DNA of 64,000 bases from Sedimenticola thiotaurini (GCF_001007875.1 NZ_CP011412.1:124001-188000), one strand, 5' to 3'. Shown: positions 35,750-44,450, counted from the first letter of the stretch. The notes: a model not told the origin generated them from the letters alone. Numbers and translations are program-made.

Positions 35750-36889
35750 ATGAGTGAACATCAACCGGTGGAAGGTAAGATTTTTACCCTGCCATTCATG
35801 TTCCTGGGTGTGCTGGCTGCCATCGGGCTCTATTTCCTCGGTGTACGATTCATTGACGGAATGGGAGCGGTAGCCAATATCAATTCAGGTTATCCCTGGG
35901 GTATCTGGGTCGTCTACGACGTGGTGGTGGGCACGGCCCTGGCCTGTGGCGGTTACGCCCTGGCCTTTGTTATCTACGTGCTGAACAAAGGGAAATACCA
36001 TCCGCTGATCCGACCGGCCATCCTGGCCAGTCTGTTTGGTTATGCCCTGGGCGGTTTTGGTGCCTTTTTCGATATGGGACGCTACTGGCAGTTCTATAAC
36101 ATCGCCATGCCGTCCAACTGGAACTTCAACTCGGTCATGCTGGAGGTGGGGCTCTGTGTGATCACCTACATCTTCGTGCTGTTTATCGAGTTTGCCCCCA
36201 CCGTGCTGGAGACCATCGGAGCCAAAAAGGCGTTGCGCTGGTTGAACAAGGTTCTGTTCTTTTTCATCGCCCTGGGTGTGTTGCTGCCAACTATGCACCA
36301 GTCCTCCCTGGGTTCTCTGCTGATCATCATGGGCGCCAAGGTGCATCCGCTCTGGCAGTCGCTACAGTGGCTGCCACTGATGGCACTGTTGTCTGCCCTT
36401 ACCATGGGTTTCTCCATTGTCATTTTTGAAGCGTCGTTCTCTGCGGTTGGATTCAATCGGCGGCCCGAGACCCCACTGCTGGCCCGTCTGAGCAAAGCGA
36501 TTATCTGGCTTATCTCAGTTTTCCTGATAGTGCGTCTGACCGAACTGGTGTTGCGTGACAAACTGGGTTTTGTCTTTGCCGGTGATCTGGCCGGCAACAT
36601 GTTCCTGCTGGAACTGGCGCTGTTTGTCTTCCCGTTGCTGGTGATGCTCTTTCGGGGGCGCCGTGATAATGCCCGCCTGCTGCTGCTCGCCGCGGTGTCG
36701 CTGCTGTTCGGTGGTGCTCTGTACCGTTTCAATGCGTTCCTGATTACCTACGATCCCGGCCCCGGTTACAGCTACTTCCCGTCGGTCCCCGAGATCATGG
36801 TGACCGTGGGCATTGTGGCGATTGAAATCATGGCCTATCTGGTCTTCGTTAAGAAACTGCCCGTTCTGCACTCTGCTGAACACGCGTAA
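35750..36889 (+). CDS. hybB: Hydrogenase membrane subunit HybB (NrfD family)
   Basis: 379 aa integral membrane protein with about ten hydrophobic helices and no haem-ligand histidine pattern, as expected for the HybB/NrfD group. In E. coli hydrogenase 2 it exchanges electrons with menaquinone and links this to proton movement. Order hybA-hybB-hybC matches the enterobacterial operon. A good ribosome-binding site (AGAGGTG) precedes the ATG. Confidence 0.93.
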   Translation: MSEHQPVEGKIFTLPFMFLGVLAAIGLYFLGVRFIDGMGAVANINSGYPWGIWVVYDVVVGTALACGGYALAFVIYVLNKGKYHPLIRPAILASLFGYALGGFGAFFDMGRYWQFYNIAMPSNWNFNSVMLEVGLCVITYIFVLFIEFAPTVLETIGAKKALRWLNKVLFFFIALGVLLPTMHQSSLGSLLIIMGAKVHPLWQSLQWLPLMALLSALTMGFSIVIFEASFSAVGFNRRPETPLLARLSKAIIWLISVFLIVRLTELVLRDKLGFVFAGDLAGNMFLLELALFVFPLLVMLFRGRRDNARLLLLAAVSLLFGGALYRFNAFLITYDPGPGYSYFPSVPEIMVTVGIVAIEIMAYLVFVKKLPVLHSAEHA

Positions 36890-36925
36890 GGCAGAACAGA
36901 CATTCCTTAAGTAGGAGAAAATATT

Positions 36926-38626
36926 GTGGCTACTCGTATAACTGTTGATCCCGTCACCCGCATCGAAGGACACCTGCGTATCGATGTCGAGGTTGAGGAT
37001 GGCAAGGTCAGTAATGCCTGGTCCTCCGGCCAGATGTGGCGGGGTATCGAGAAGATCCTGGTAGGTCGTGATCCGCGTGATGCCTGGGTTTTTACCCAGC
37101 GTATCTGCGGTGTCTGCACTACCGTGCATGCCCTGGCCTCGGTGCGAGCGGTAGAGAATGCGCTGGACCTGGAAGTTCCGCTGAACGCCCAGTTTGTGCG
37201 TAACCTGATTGTCTCCGCCCAGGCGGTACATGATCATATTGTGCATTTCTATCATCTGTCCGCGCTGGATTGGGTGGACGTGGTATCGGCCCTGGAGGCC
37301 GATCCCAAGGCCACTGCCAAACTGGCGGAGAGTCTCTCCTCCTGGGGCAGCAATGGTCCACACGAGATGCAGGCGGTCAAGGATAAACTGGCGTCGTTTG
37401 TATCCAGTGGACAGCTGGGTCCATTTGCCAACGGTTACTGGGGCCATCCGGCCATGAAGCTGTCGCCGGAAGTTAATCTGCTGGCGGTTGCCCACTATCT
37501 GCAGGCGCTGGAAGTGCAGCGTTACGCGAACAAGATCGTCACCATCCTGGGCGGCAAGACTCCCCATATCCAGAATCTGGCGGTGGGCGGTGTCTCCAAC
37601 TCCATCAACCTGGACAGCCAGTCGACCCTGAACATGGAACGCTTGCTGGCGATCAAGGGCTGGATCGACAAGCTGGCCGATTTCGTACACAACGTCTATC
37701 TGGTGGATGTGCCGGCGATCGGCGCCTTCTACCTCGACTGGGCCGGTTACGGTCAGGGCGTTACCGACTACCTGTCGGTTCCGGATATGCCGATCGATAC
37801 CAAGGGTACCCGGTTTGCCCTGCCGGGTGGGGTGATTACCGGTGGTGATCTGAGTACCTTTAAACCGATCACCAGCTACCAGGACGCCCTGTTCCGGGAC
37901 GGGGTGAAAGAGAGCTCCAAGCACGCCTGGTACGAAGGCGACGCTGCACTGCATCCGTGGGAGGGGGAGACCGAACCCCAGTACACCGACTTCCAGGATG
38001 AGGGTCAGTACTCCTGGATCAAATCCCCGACCTTCTATGGTAAGCCGGCCCAGGTCGGTCCGCTGGCTAATGTGCTCTGTATGGTGGCGGCCGGCAATGA
38101 ATCCGCCAACAAACATCTGAATACGGCCATGAGCACCCTGAATACCGTAGCGGGAGAAGAGATACCGCTGGCGGCACTGCACTCCACCATCGGCCGGCAT
38201 GCGGCCCGTGCGGTACGCACGGCGGTGATGCTGGACAACATGAGCGAGCAGTGGAACATGCTGGTGGAGAACATCGGCAAGGGCGATACCGACACCTTCA
38301 ACCAGCCGGTCTTCCCCAAGGGCGAAATCAAGGGTTTTGGTTTCCACGAGGCGCCGCGCGGTGTGCTCTCACACTGGGTGGTGATCAACGATGGCAAGAT
38401 CAAAAACTACCAGTGCGTAGTACCCAGTACCTGGAACGCCGGTCCACGCAATGAGAATGACGCCATGGGTCCCTACGAAGCTTCGCTGATGGGTAACCCG
38501 GTAGCCGATCCCGAGCAGCCGTTGGAAGTGCTGCGCACCGTGCACTCGTTTGATCCCTGTATCGCCTGTGCCATTCATTTGGCGGATACCGAGCAGCAGG
38601 AGATTATCAAGGTCAAGGCGCTCTGA
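36926..38626 (+). CDS. hybC: [NiFe] hydrogenase large subunit (HybC type)
   Basis: 566 aa with a GTG start at 36926 after TAGGAGA. The nickel-iron site cysteines are in RICGVC (Cys61, Cys64) and in DPCIACAIH (Cys545, Cys548). The last 15 residues after His551 form the peptide removed by the HybD protease once nickel is inserted. No export signal is present; it travels with HybO through the Tat system. It catalyses reversible hydrogen oxidation. A strong hairpin terminator follows, before the maturation genes. Confidence 0.97.
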   Translation: MATRITVDPVTRIEGHLRIDVEVEDGKVSNAWSSGQMWRGIEKILVGRDPRDAWVFTQRICGVCTTVHALASVRAVENALDLEVPLNAQFVRNLIVSAQAVHDHIVHFYHLSALDWVDVVSALEADPKATAKLAESLSSWGSNGPHEMQAVKDKLASFVSSGQLGPFANGYWGHPAMKLSPEVNLLAVAHYLQALEVQRYANKIVTILGGKTPHIQNLAVGGVSNSINLDSQSTLNMERLLAIKGWIDKLADFVHNVYLVDVPAIGAFYLDWAGYGQGVTDYLSVPDMPIDTKGTRFALPGGVITGGDLSTFKPITSYQDALFRDGVKESSKHAWYEGDAALHPWEGETEPQYTDFQDEGQYSWIKSPTFYGKPAQVGPLANVLCMVAAGNESANKHLNTAMSTLNTVAGEEIPLAALHSTIGRHAARAVRTAVMLDNMSEQWNMLVENIGKGDTDTFNQPVFPKGEIKGFGFHEAPRGVLSHWVVINDGKIKNYQCVVPSTWNAGPRNENDAMGPYEASLMGNPVADPEQPLEVLRTVHSFDPCIACAIHLADTEQQEIIKVKAL

Positions 38627-38672
38627 GCATCAATTTATCTACCACCCGAATCACTCCTGTTATCCTCCCTTT

Positions 38673-38704
38673 CCTCCCCCTGCCATGGGGGGGAGGCTTT
38701 TTTT
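38673..38704 (+). terminator. Rho-independent terminator after hybC
   Basis: CCTCCCCC (38673-38680), 8-nt loop, GGGGGAGG (38689-38696), then C and seven T (38698-38704). It separates the structural genes from hybD-hypC-hybE, so the latter may depend on read-through or on their own promoter in 38705-38809. Confidence 0.88.
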
Positions 38705-38809
38705 CGGAGTGAAGTTGCACGGTTGGTTCACGGGGCGATCGAGTTATGTATATAGCTGGTGTTCCGAATCGGTTCAATGCGAGCCCTTTCCTGACGAGGT
38801 GAAGAGAAG

Positions 38810-39349
38810 ATGAGCGTGGCATTGATAGGTCTGGGAAACGTCCTGCTCTCCGATGAAGGAGTGGGGGTTCGCGCCGTTGAACTACTGGTACAGCGGTATA
38901 GTCTGCCGGAGTCTGTTGAGGTGATCGATGGGGGCACTTCCGCCATGGATCTGCTGAACCCACTGAGCAATAATCGACAGGTAATTATCGCCGATGCGGT
39001 AAAGACCGGTGCACCACCCTGCACCCTGGTGCGGCTGGCGGATGAGGAGATACCCAAATTTTTCCAGACCAAGATATCGCCCCATCAACTCGGCCTGTCC
39101 GATCTGCTGGCACTACTGACGGTACAGGGTGAGGCCCCGGAGAAGATCACCATTATCGGCATGGTTCCCGAATCCCTTCGCACCTGCGTAGGCCTCACGG
39201 ATGGAGTGAGTGCCAAAATGGATGAGATGGTGGAGATGCTGGTGGATGAATTGCGTTCACTTGGCATTGAGCCAAAACTCAGGCAGGATGGAAATCAGGG
39301 CTTCTGGGCGGAAGCGGGACAGGCAAGCCAACAGGTAATGGTCAGGTAA
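38810..39349 (+). CDS. hybD: Hydrogenase maturation protease HybD
   Basis: 179 aa, M52-type endopeptidase. The N-terminal GLGNVLLSDEGVGVRAVE provides the nickel-sensing Glu16, and Asp (VEVIDGGT, near 43) and His (SPHQLGLSD, near 94) complete the metal site. It clips the C-terminal peptide of HybC after cofactor insertion. It opens the accessory group, which lies 183 bp after hybC across a terminator, and is followed 3 bp later by hypC. Confidence 0.93.
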   Translation: MSVALIGLGNVLLSDEGVGVRAVELLVQRYSLPESVEVIDGGTSAMDLLNPLSNNRQVIIADAVKTGAPPCTLVRLADEEIPKFFQTKISPHQLGLSDLLALLTVQGEAPEKITIIGMVPESLRTCVGLTDGVSAKMDEMVEMLVDELRSLGIEPKLRQDGNQGFWAEAGQASQQVMVR

Positions 39350-39352
39350 AAC

Positions 39353-39661
39353 ATGTGTATCGGAATTCCAATGCAGGTGATAGAGCAGCGTGATCTGATG
39401 GCGCTGTGTCGTGGACGCGGGCGCGAGGAGATGGTCAATACCATGCTGATCGGTCCCCAGGAGCCGGGCACCTGGATTCTCAATTTCATCGGTTCCGCCC
39501 GGGAAGTGCTCAGCGAAGCAGAGGCAAAACAGACCAATGACGCTCTGGATGCGCTGGAGCAGATCATGAACAGTGACGGGGAAGTGGATGTGGATACCTA
39601 TTTTGCCGACCTGGCTGATCCTAACCGTAAGCCCGGCAGCTTTCCTGGCGATCAGGGTTGA
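39353..39661 (+). CDS. hybG: HypC/HybG hydrogenase assembly chaperone
   Basis: 102 aa. The essential Cys2 in MCIGIPMQV is intact. It carries the Fe(CN)2CO unit with HypD and delivers it to the large subunit precursor. Its position within a hyb operon suggests it is the dedicated HybG form, but a general HypC is possible, as no other hyp genes are in the window. Confidence 0.9.
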   Translation: MCIGIPMQVIEQRDLMALCRGRGREEMVNTMLIGPQEPGTWILNFIGSAREVLSEAEAKQTNDALDALEQIMNSDGEVDVDTYFADLADPNRKPGSFPGDQG

Positions 39662-39667
39662 TCGATC

Positions 39668-40204
39668 GTGACCTGTCCGGCGTTTTTTACCACTGCACCC
39701 GCTGACCAGATTACCCAGGCATTTCGTCAGATCGAACAGAACCAGATGCGGGGCCTGCCGGTCTGCAATGCGAAGCTCACCACCGAAGTAGTGGGATTGC
39801 GCCGGTTTGACCAGTACTGGCTCGGGGTGCTGATCACCCCCTGGACCCTGCAACTGATTCTGCTGCCGGCCACCGACCGGGCAGAAAACCTGCCGGAGGG
39901 GGCATGCCGGACAATGCAGTTTCCCCAGGGGGAGATTGTATTCATGGCTTCCGATAACCCCGATCTGGGGACCTACCTGGCCTGTTCCCTGATGTCCCCA
40001 CTGCATGACTACCCCTCTCAAGCGGTTATCCGGAATACGGCTGAAGAGGTGATGTCACTGCTGTTCCAGTCAGCTGAAACCCAACCGCAGGGCGAGTCGG
40101 TCAAGGTGGCCATGCCGGGCAGACTGGATGTGGAGCGGGAGGCAAAAACTGGCGAGAAAAAAACCGCCACTCGGCGCGAGTTTCTGCGTGGGATGATGGG
40201 TTAG
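39668..40204 (+). CDS. hybE: [NiFe] hydrogenase assembly chaperone HybE
   Basis: 178 aa with a GTG start at 39668. The central region (GVLITPWTLQLILLP ... FPQGEIVFMA ... GTYLACSLMSPL) matches the HybE chaperone family, which binds the Tat signal of the small subunit and delays export until assembly. The C-terminal tail ends in KTATRREFLRGMMG, which strikingly resembles a twin-arginine motif. The last gene of the group. Confidence 0.88.
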   Translation: MTCPAFFTTAPADQITQAFRQIEQNQMRGLPVCNAKLTTEVVGLRRFDQYWLGVLITPWTLQLILLPATDRAENLPEGACRTMQFPQGEIVFMASDNPDLGTYLACSLMSPLHDYPSQAVIRNTAEEVMSLLFQSAETQPQGESVKVAMPGRLDVEREAKTGEKKTATRREFLRGMMG

Positions 40205-40260
40205 GAGTTCCCGATCTGTCTGTTCAGGCAACTGCTGGTCCGGGTTGTTGTCAGCCGGGA

Positions 40261-41046
40261 CTACCGCCTGATCATATCTCTGTAAGCGTGCCAGGAGGCA
40301 TGTGCCACAACCGGAAACCCTATGGCAAGCCCGACGTAAAGCGTCAGAAAACCCGCCATGATTACCAATACGATCAGCCCCGCCCAGGCCAGCAGGGGCA
40401 CCAGGTTAAAGCGAAACGCCTGGTAACTGATGCGCATGGCGCTCATCACATCCACATCCTCCCGATCCAGCAACAACGGCACGGACACCACGCTGATGGA
40501 GAACACTCCCACAGCGAAGCAGCCACCAACCAGGGTCCCGACCGCCAACATGGGCTGGTTTTCCAGTGAAAACAGGTAAGGAAGGGCGTTTTCCAGATTG
40601 GGTGTAAACCCTCTACTCATCAACATGAAAATCAGACTGGCAGTGAGAAACCAGGCGACGAAACAGATCGCCATGGCAGCACCCATGGTACTGACAGCGA
40701 AGCTGTGATCACGGATGGCCCGCCATGTGTGCAGGATATTTGCAGGTTCACCCAGTTCGTTACGGCGGCTGATCTCGTACAGACCCAGGCCAAGCGCCGG
40801 TGCCACCAGGAAAAATCCTCCGAGCAGCACGGGTATCAGGTAGAACAGCCCGGACAGCACCGTGACCAGGGTCACCAGGTAGCTGATGATGGTGATCAGT
40901 GCGCCGTAGCCGATACTGGTTGCCGGTGTCTGCTTGAGATCCTGCCAGCCCGCCACCAACCAGCGCCAGGGGTGTTCACTGGTAATCTCCTCAACCTGGA
41001 CGAGTTTCCGATGGTTGGCATAGGTGCTCAATATTGTGTGACTCAT
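40261..41046 (-). CDS. DUF2189 family integral membrane protein
   Basis: 261 aa with six or so membrane helices after a 30-residue cytoplasmic start. The sequence (WLVAGWQDLKQTPATSIGYG, GLGLYEISRRNELGEP) fits the DUF2189 family, found in many proteobacteria; function unknown. In other bacteria family members often lie near respiratory or sulfur-metabolism genes. Here it converges on hybE and stands alone. Confidence 0.85.
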   Translation of the reverse strand: MSHTILSTYANHRKLVQVEEITSEHPWRWLVAGWQDLKQTPATSIGYGALITIISYLVTLVTVLSGLFYLIPVLLGGFFLVAPALGLGLYEISRRNELGEPANILHTWRAIRDHSFAVSTMGAAMAICFVAWFLTASLIFMLMSRGFTPNLENALPYLFSLENQPMLAVGTLVGGCFAVGVFSISVVSVPLLLDREDVDVMSAMRISYQAFRFNLVPLLAWAGLIVLVIMAGFLTLYVGLAIGFPVVAHASWHAYRDMIRR

Positions 41047-41477
41047 GGCTTACCTCCAGTTGAAAGGGTTGGCACTGGAAAGATGCATGGCGCCTGGCCT
41101 GAGTATAGCAGCGCTCGTTCGGGCCAATGGCTTAGCTGGCGATGGAAGCGGGGCCCTTCCAGGACTGCATTCAGGCAGGTGAGCCCAGTGGATGGCCGGA
41201 AAACAGGGCCTGTCGGAGAAGTTGAATCTGTTTCGCATTTTTGCGACTGATTTTGTGAGGGTTATCAGGGGAAGAAATAAAAACCTTTACTTAATAGGGT
41301 TTATGAATATAATTCATCTTACTCAGAGTGTTGACGGATCAATACTGCATTGAGCCATCCGTCTTAACCCAAACCCCGTTCGCTCTTAGATCTCACAATA
41401 TTCTTTACTTATCCGCTCCCGTTGCTGTGCTTTGGGTTTGGAATCGTGCGGATTTTGTCGGAATCAGGAGGATTCTG
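41047..41477. other. Divergent region before the accessory island
   Basis: About 430 bp between the DUF2189 gene and the TpsB remnant. The right half is AT-rich and carries a good promoter (41286-41313). The reading frame of the TpsB remnant is open back to 41328, but the upstream part does not look like secretion protein. Confidence 0.5.
41286..41313 (+). promoter_or_regulatory. Candidate sigma-70 promoter before the TpsB remnant
   Basis: TTTACT (41286-41291) and a perfect TATAAT (41308-41313) are spaced 16 bp. The -10 sits within the short palindrome GAATATAATTC. Confidence 0.5.
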
Positions 41478-41978
41478 GTGTCTGGTATTCGTATCATTTG
41501 GCATCTGAGATTGTCACTTCCCGTTTTGGGGCTGATCAGCCTGACCGCGGCTGCTGACCCTGTCACTACAACGTCGTTTGCCCAGGAAGAGCTACATCAG
41601 CAGCAGCGTCGTGAGGCCCTGGAAACACGTCTGCAGCCAGAGCCACCAGAGATCCGCCGGCGCTCTGTCAGACGCAAAAAGGTTATCCACTTTCCCCTGG
41701 AGTCACCCTGTTTCCCCATCTCCACTGTAGATCTGGACGGTGGGAATCGTCGCATCCAGCGATTGGTAGAAAAATTGCGGCAACGGGCGGTAGGAAAATG
41801 CCTGGGTACCCGGGGCATTCATCTGTTGATGACCCACATGCAGAATCTGTTGATTGATGCCGGCCTGATAACCACCCGGGTACTGGCTCCCAGCCAGGAA
41901 CTCACCGATGGTGTGCTGCGGCTGGTAATAGTGACGGGTAAAGTCGGTGATATCCGGCTTGCTGAAGCGAGCAATTAA
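41478..41978 (+). pseudogene. Truncated two-partner secretion transporter (TpsB/ShlB-FhaC family), N-terminal part
   Basis: 166 aa from the GTG at 41478, which has CAGGAGGAT just upstream; the frame is also open back to 41328. A signal peptide (about 1-27) is followed by a linker and a POTRA-type domain (FPLESPCFPISTVDLDG ... GIHLLMTHMQNLLIDAGLITTRVLAPSQEL ... LRLVIVTGKVGDIRL), as in ShlB/FhaC transporters. Full-length family members are 550-600 aa; here the coding stops right after the first POTRA and the beta-barrel is missing. No cargo (TpsA) gene is seen. It is most likely a broken gene at the edge of the island. Confidence 0.75.
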
Positions 41979-42099
41979 TCGGCAGGCGGGTGGTGGTATT
42001 CGATTGGCAGAATAAAAAATATGGCGATGATCATTGATTCTTTTCAGATCAACAAATAGTTAAGCACCTACTTTTCATGGCTAATATGGGACTACCAGT

Positions 42100-42651
42100 A
42101 TGAGTGATAAACGGGATGATGGTCATCGCATTTTAAGAATGCAGCATAAGCACGGTGTTTTGACCTATGTTTATTTGTTGTCGAGTATAAGCCTGCTTCT
42201 GATGTCATGTGCGAAATCGTTTCAGCCAGTAGCTCCCAGTTATATGTTTTGGTCAAAACCTGGCAAGAGTGAATTGGACGTTAAGAAGGCTATGTTAGAG
42301 TGTGGTAAACCTTCTCCTGATCCAACTATTGAAATGTATCGGCTAGCATACGGTTTATATGATGATGAACGATTAAATTATTATATAACGACGAATAAAT
42401 GTATGGAGCTATCTGGATATACTAGTAAACATGTTAGTTCGTACGAAAGTTGTATGAGATATCCAGAGAGAAGGTATTTATCGTCCTGCCAGCCCGGTGC
42501 GAAGATTCCGAAACCCAGCATAGAACGAAGATTGAACAGCTGGTACTGCAAGCTAAAAACGGACTATCAATATTGTCTCAAGCATGCAGTTAACCCCCCT
42601 GCATGTAATCCGGAAGGGTATAAAAATCCCCCGCCGGAGTGTTTGCCATAA
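42100..42651 (+). CDS. Putative lipoprotein, paralogue A with shared C-terminal cassette
   Basis: 183 aa; family function not recognised. The lipobox LLMSC (Cys about 37) follows a hydrophobic stretch; a start at the internal ATG 42139 would give a more normal signal peptide. The body has a motif W.KPG.SELDVKKA.LECG shared with the gene at 44788, paired cysteines, and a proline-rich tail (CQPGAKIPKPSIE ... NPPPECLP). The last 54 residues are identical to those of the 44788 protein. Low GC and codon use unlike flanking housekeeping genes suggest acquisition by transfer. Such lipoproteins near secretion remnants may be surface or immunity-type proteins, but this is speculation. Confidence 0.75.
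   Translation: MSDKRDDGHRILRMQHKHGVLTYVYLLSSISLLLMSCAKSFQPVAPSYMFWSKPGKSELDVKKAMLECGKPSPDPTIEMYRLAYGLYDDERLNYYITTNKCMELSGYTSKHVSSYESCMRYPERRYLSSCQPGAKIPKPSIERRLNSWYCKLKTDYQYCLKHAVNPPACNPEGYKNPPPECLP
42486..42651 (+). repeat. Direct repeat copy 1 (3' cassette of lipoprotein A)
   Basis: 166 bp matching 45114-45279 at 162 positions. All four differences fall in third codon positions and are synonymous. Sequence before the repeat diverges sharply. Confidence 0.95.
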
Positions 42652-42753
42652 TGGGTCCTTTATATCCTCGCTACGGCTACAAATTACATTAAGTGCACTG
42701 CTACCTCCGGAAGTATGGAATACTCTATTAATAGCTATAGGTAAGGAAGGCTT

Positions 42754-43401
42754 ATGAGGGGTGTAAAGCAGTTTTCTTATTGTCTAAGTGCGGCTCTATT
42801 GAATGGGTGCGTATCTCAGTATGAAATATTTTATGATTCTATTAAATGGGACCCGGAAGAACTATCGACGGCAGAGTGCCCGTTATTGACTGGAAAATAT
42901 GCAGGAGACAGAAGATTTTTTACGTCTGTGTTACCAACGACTAAGGACGAAGCGCCATTTGTGCGGGCCCCAAAATATGGAGGGCAACTGATTCCAAGGT
43001 CAAAACTCATATTGGAACGTCCATACCCTGTGCAACGGGAACTAGCACGAAATTCTTCAACAGAGGATAAAACTATTGGAAAAGGTATTGCTCCCGCCCG
43101 TATTTCAAGGCACATATACGAAAAAGAGTTAGAACAGTTTTTTTCCACTGCATTCATTGAGATAGAACAATTACCATCATTAATAACGGTTAGTCTGTTA
43201 TCTGGCAATACTATATACCGCAAAGTACAGCTGGATCTTGGGCAATCCGGGGTCGGGTGCATGGACGGAGTACTTTATATCCGCTTTGCGGACGCAAGTG
43301 GCGGCAGTGAAGGAGGTCTAGGAATAGCAGGAATGACGGAGAGACGTTTGGTCAAACTAGCAGATGGTGAAATACAGTTTGATGAAATCATGCAGGCATG
43401 A
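42754..43401 (+). CDS. Hypothetical lipoprotein
   Basis: 215 aa; not recognised. A signal peptide with lipobox LLNGC (Cys19) predicts a lipoprotein. A pair of cysteines outside the lipobox (ECPLL near 42 and GVGCMDG near 168) and a beta-rich C-terminal half are visible. A strong ribosome-binding site (AAGGAAGG) precedes the ATG. It follows lipoprotein A by 102 bp. Base composition is AT-rich like the rest of the island. Confidence 0.72.
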   Translation: MRGVKQFSYCLSAALLNGCVSQYEIFYDSIKWDPEELSTAECPLLTGKYAGDRRFFTSVLPTTKDEAPFVRAPKYGGQLIPRSKLILERPYPVQRELARNSSTEDKTIGKGIAPARISRHIYEKELEQFFSTAFIEIEQLPSLITVSLLSGNTIYRKVQLDLGQSGVGCMDGVLYIRFADASGGSEGGLGIAGMTERRLVKLADGEIQFDEIMQA

Positions 43402-43537
43402 TCATTCAGCCCCTGGACAGGAATCGTAGGAAATAGTATGGACAAGCGTCAAACTATCATTTTTGATCCAGTTACACTTTAAGACTGTATGTAGTACGCA
43501 TTGGGTATACTGATAACTATGTGCTTTTATGAGTAAC

Positions 43538-43560
43538 GCGAACTCAATTACCAAGTGCAA
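43538..43560 (+). repeat. IS30-type terminal inverted repeat, left-end copy
   Basis: GCGAACTCAATTACCAAGTG and three more bases match the element end at 43926-43948 at 17 of 23 positions. It lies 77 bp before the IS30 N-terminal fragment, as expected for a left end. Confidence 0.6.
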
Positions 43561-43636
43561 CTCGACAGAGTTGGTTAGAGGGCAAGTAGCGGTAGCATAG
43601 ATAGCTTCCCCCACCAACCAAAGTTAGAGGAGCACC

Positions 43637-43812
43637 ATGTACATGCAGCTTGTACAGGAGAGCAATACCAGATTTAGGAACAGATGAAAGCAGGTCACAA
43701 TCAAACAGAGATAGCCGAGATATTAGTGTGCTATAAATCCACCGTCAGCCGTGAACTCCGGCGTAAAAGCGGCTTGCGTGGCTATCGACCTAAGGTAGTG
43801 TCAAAAAGGTAA
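43637..43812 (+). pseudogene. IS30-family transposase, N-terminal fragment (frameshifted)
   Basis: The frame starting at 43637 gives MYMQLVQE, like the IS30 start LTQE. A shift into the next frame gives QYQI, a TAG stop at 43675, then MKAGHNQTEIAEIL, STVSRELRRKSGLRGYRPK, the helix-turn-helix of IS30 transposases. Reading ends at TAA 43810. At least one frameshift and one stop codon make it inactive; the catalytic domain is absent. Confidence 0.85.
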
Positions 43813-43925
43813 TTCCTCGGAAAAATAGCGGCGTTTATTAAGTAGAGTTGGGACTGTAGATAAAACTGTGTAACTGCCTATCGTAAAGGCCAGCAATAGC
43901 TATGGATAGGTAGCTATGAATAAGC

Positions 43926-43948
43926 GCGGATTCAACTCACTAGTGCAA
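43926..43948 (-). repeat. IS30-type terminal inverted repeat, right-end copy
   Basis: GCGGATTCAACTCACTAGTG and three more bases, directly downstream (minus strand) of the transposase C-terminal fragment, match the copy at 43538-43560. Both copies read in the same direction on the plus strand. Confidence 0.6.
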
Positions 43949-44345
43949 TAGGCGGGTTGACCCCGAAAAATACCTGATTAGGCGCTTTTCTTCCAAGACA
44001 TTTTCGGGGGTGATTGTTTAGTTCCTCCATGACTTGGTTGATCTCCTCCTGCGTGATGCTTGTAAAGTCCCGGTGTTTCGGGAAGTACTGGCGAATGAGG
44101 CCGTTGGTGTTCCCATTCAACCCTCGCTCCCAGGAGGCGTACGGATGGGCAAAAAAGAACCTGGCATTGAGGCCTTTCGCAATGGTCTCATGACCGGCGA
44201 ATTCCTTGTCGTTATCGGAGATCAGCGTGTTAATGCGGTCAGCGATGGGTTGGTGCAGCTTGGTGATTGAAACGATGGCCTGCTTGTGGCCTTTGCCGAT
44301 AATCGTATCGAGTTCCCAGTCGCTTAACCGTGAACGGCCATCAAC
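43932..44345 (-). pseudogene. IS30-family transposase, C-terminal fragment with internal deletion
   Basis: Minus-strand frame with LPVVDGRSRLSDWELDTIIGKGHKQAIVSI, then ISDNDKEFAGHETIAKGL, FFFAHPYASWERGLNGNTNG LIRQYFPK and NNHPRKCLGRKAPNQVFFG, all from the IS30 DDE domain. About 30 codons are missing between the first Asp segment and ISDNDKEF. The Asp, Asp and Glu regions are present, but the N-terminal half is gone. The frame runs on to 44390, but homology stops near 44345, where another transposase fragment begins on the plus strand. Confidence 0.85.
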
Positions 44346-44450
44346 CACGGGCAGGTGGCGCTGATGCTGGTGGCGGCCCGTCTCAGGCACATCGCGGGGA
44401 CCAAATGGGGAACCCGTCGCTATCTGTCGATGGAGGCACTGGAGAAATAG
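44346..44450 (+). pseudogene. Transposase C-terminal fragment of another family
   Basis: The plus-strand frame gives HGQVALMLVAARLRHIAGTK then WGTRRYLSMEALEK and a stop at 44448-44450. It resembles the end of a DDE transposase, although I cannot name the family with confidence. It abuts the IS30 remnant, so one element was probably inserted into or recombined with the other. Confidence 0.45.

Noticed and set aside
36515-38347. Long 610-codon open frame antisense to hybB and hybC
   Set aside because: Shadow of the hydrogenase large subunit gene; no ribosome-binding site or recognisable domain.
43402-43617. Minus-strand open frame of 71 codons next to the IS30 left end
   Set aside because: It overlaps the candidate terminal repeat, has no homology and no ribosome-binding site.
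43850-43880. GGGACTGTAGATAAAACTGT stretch as the end of a further insertion sequence
   Set aside because: It recalls IS ends, but no partner repeat or transposase could be matched by eye.
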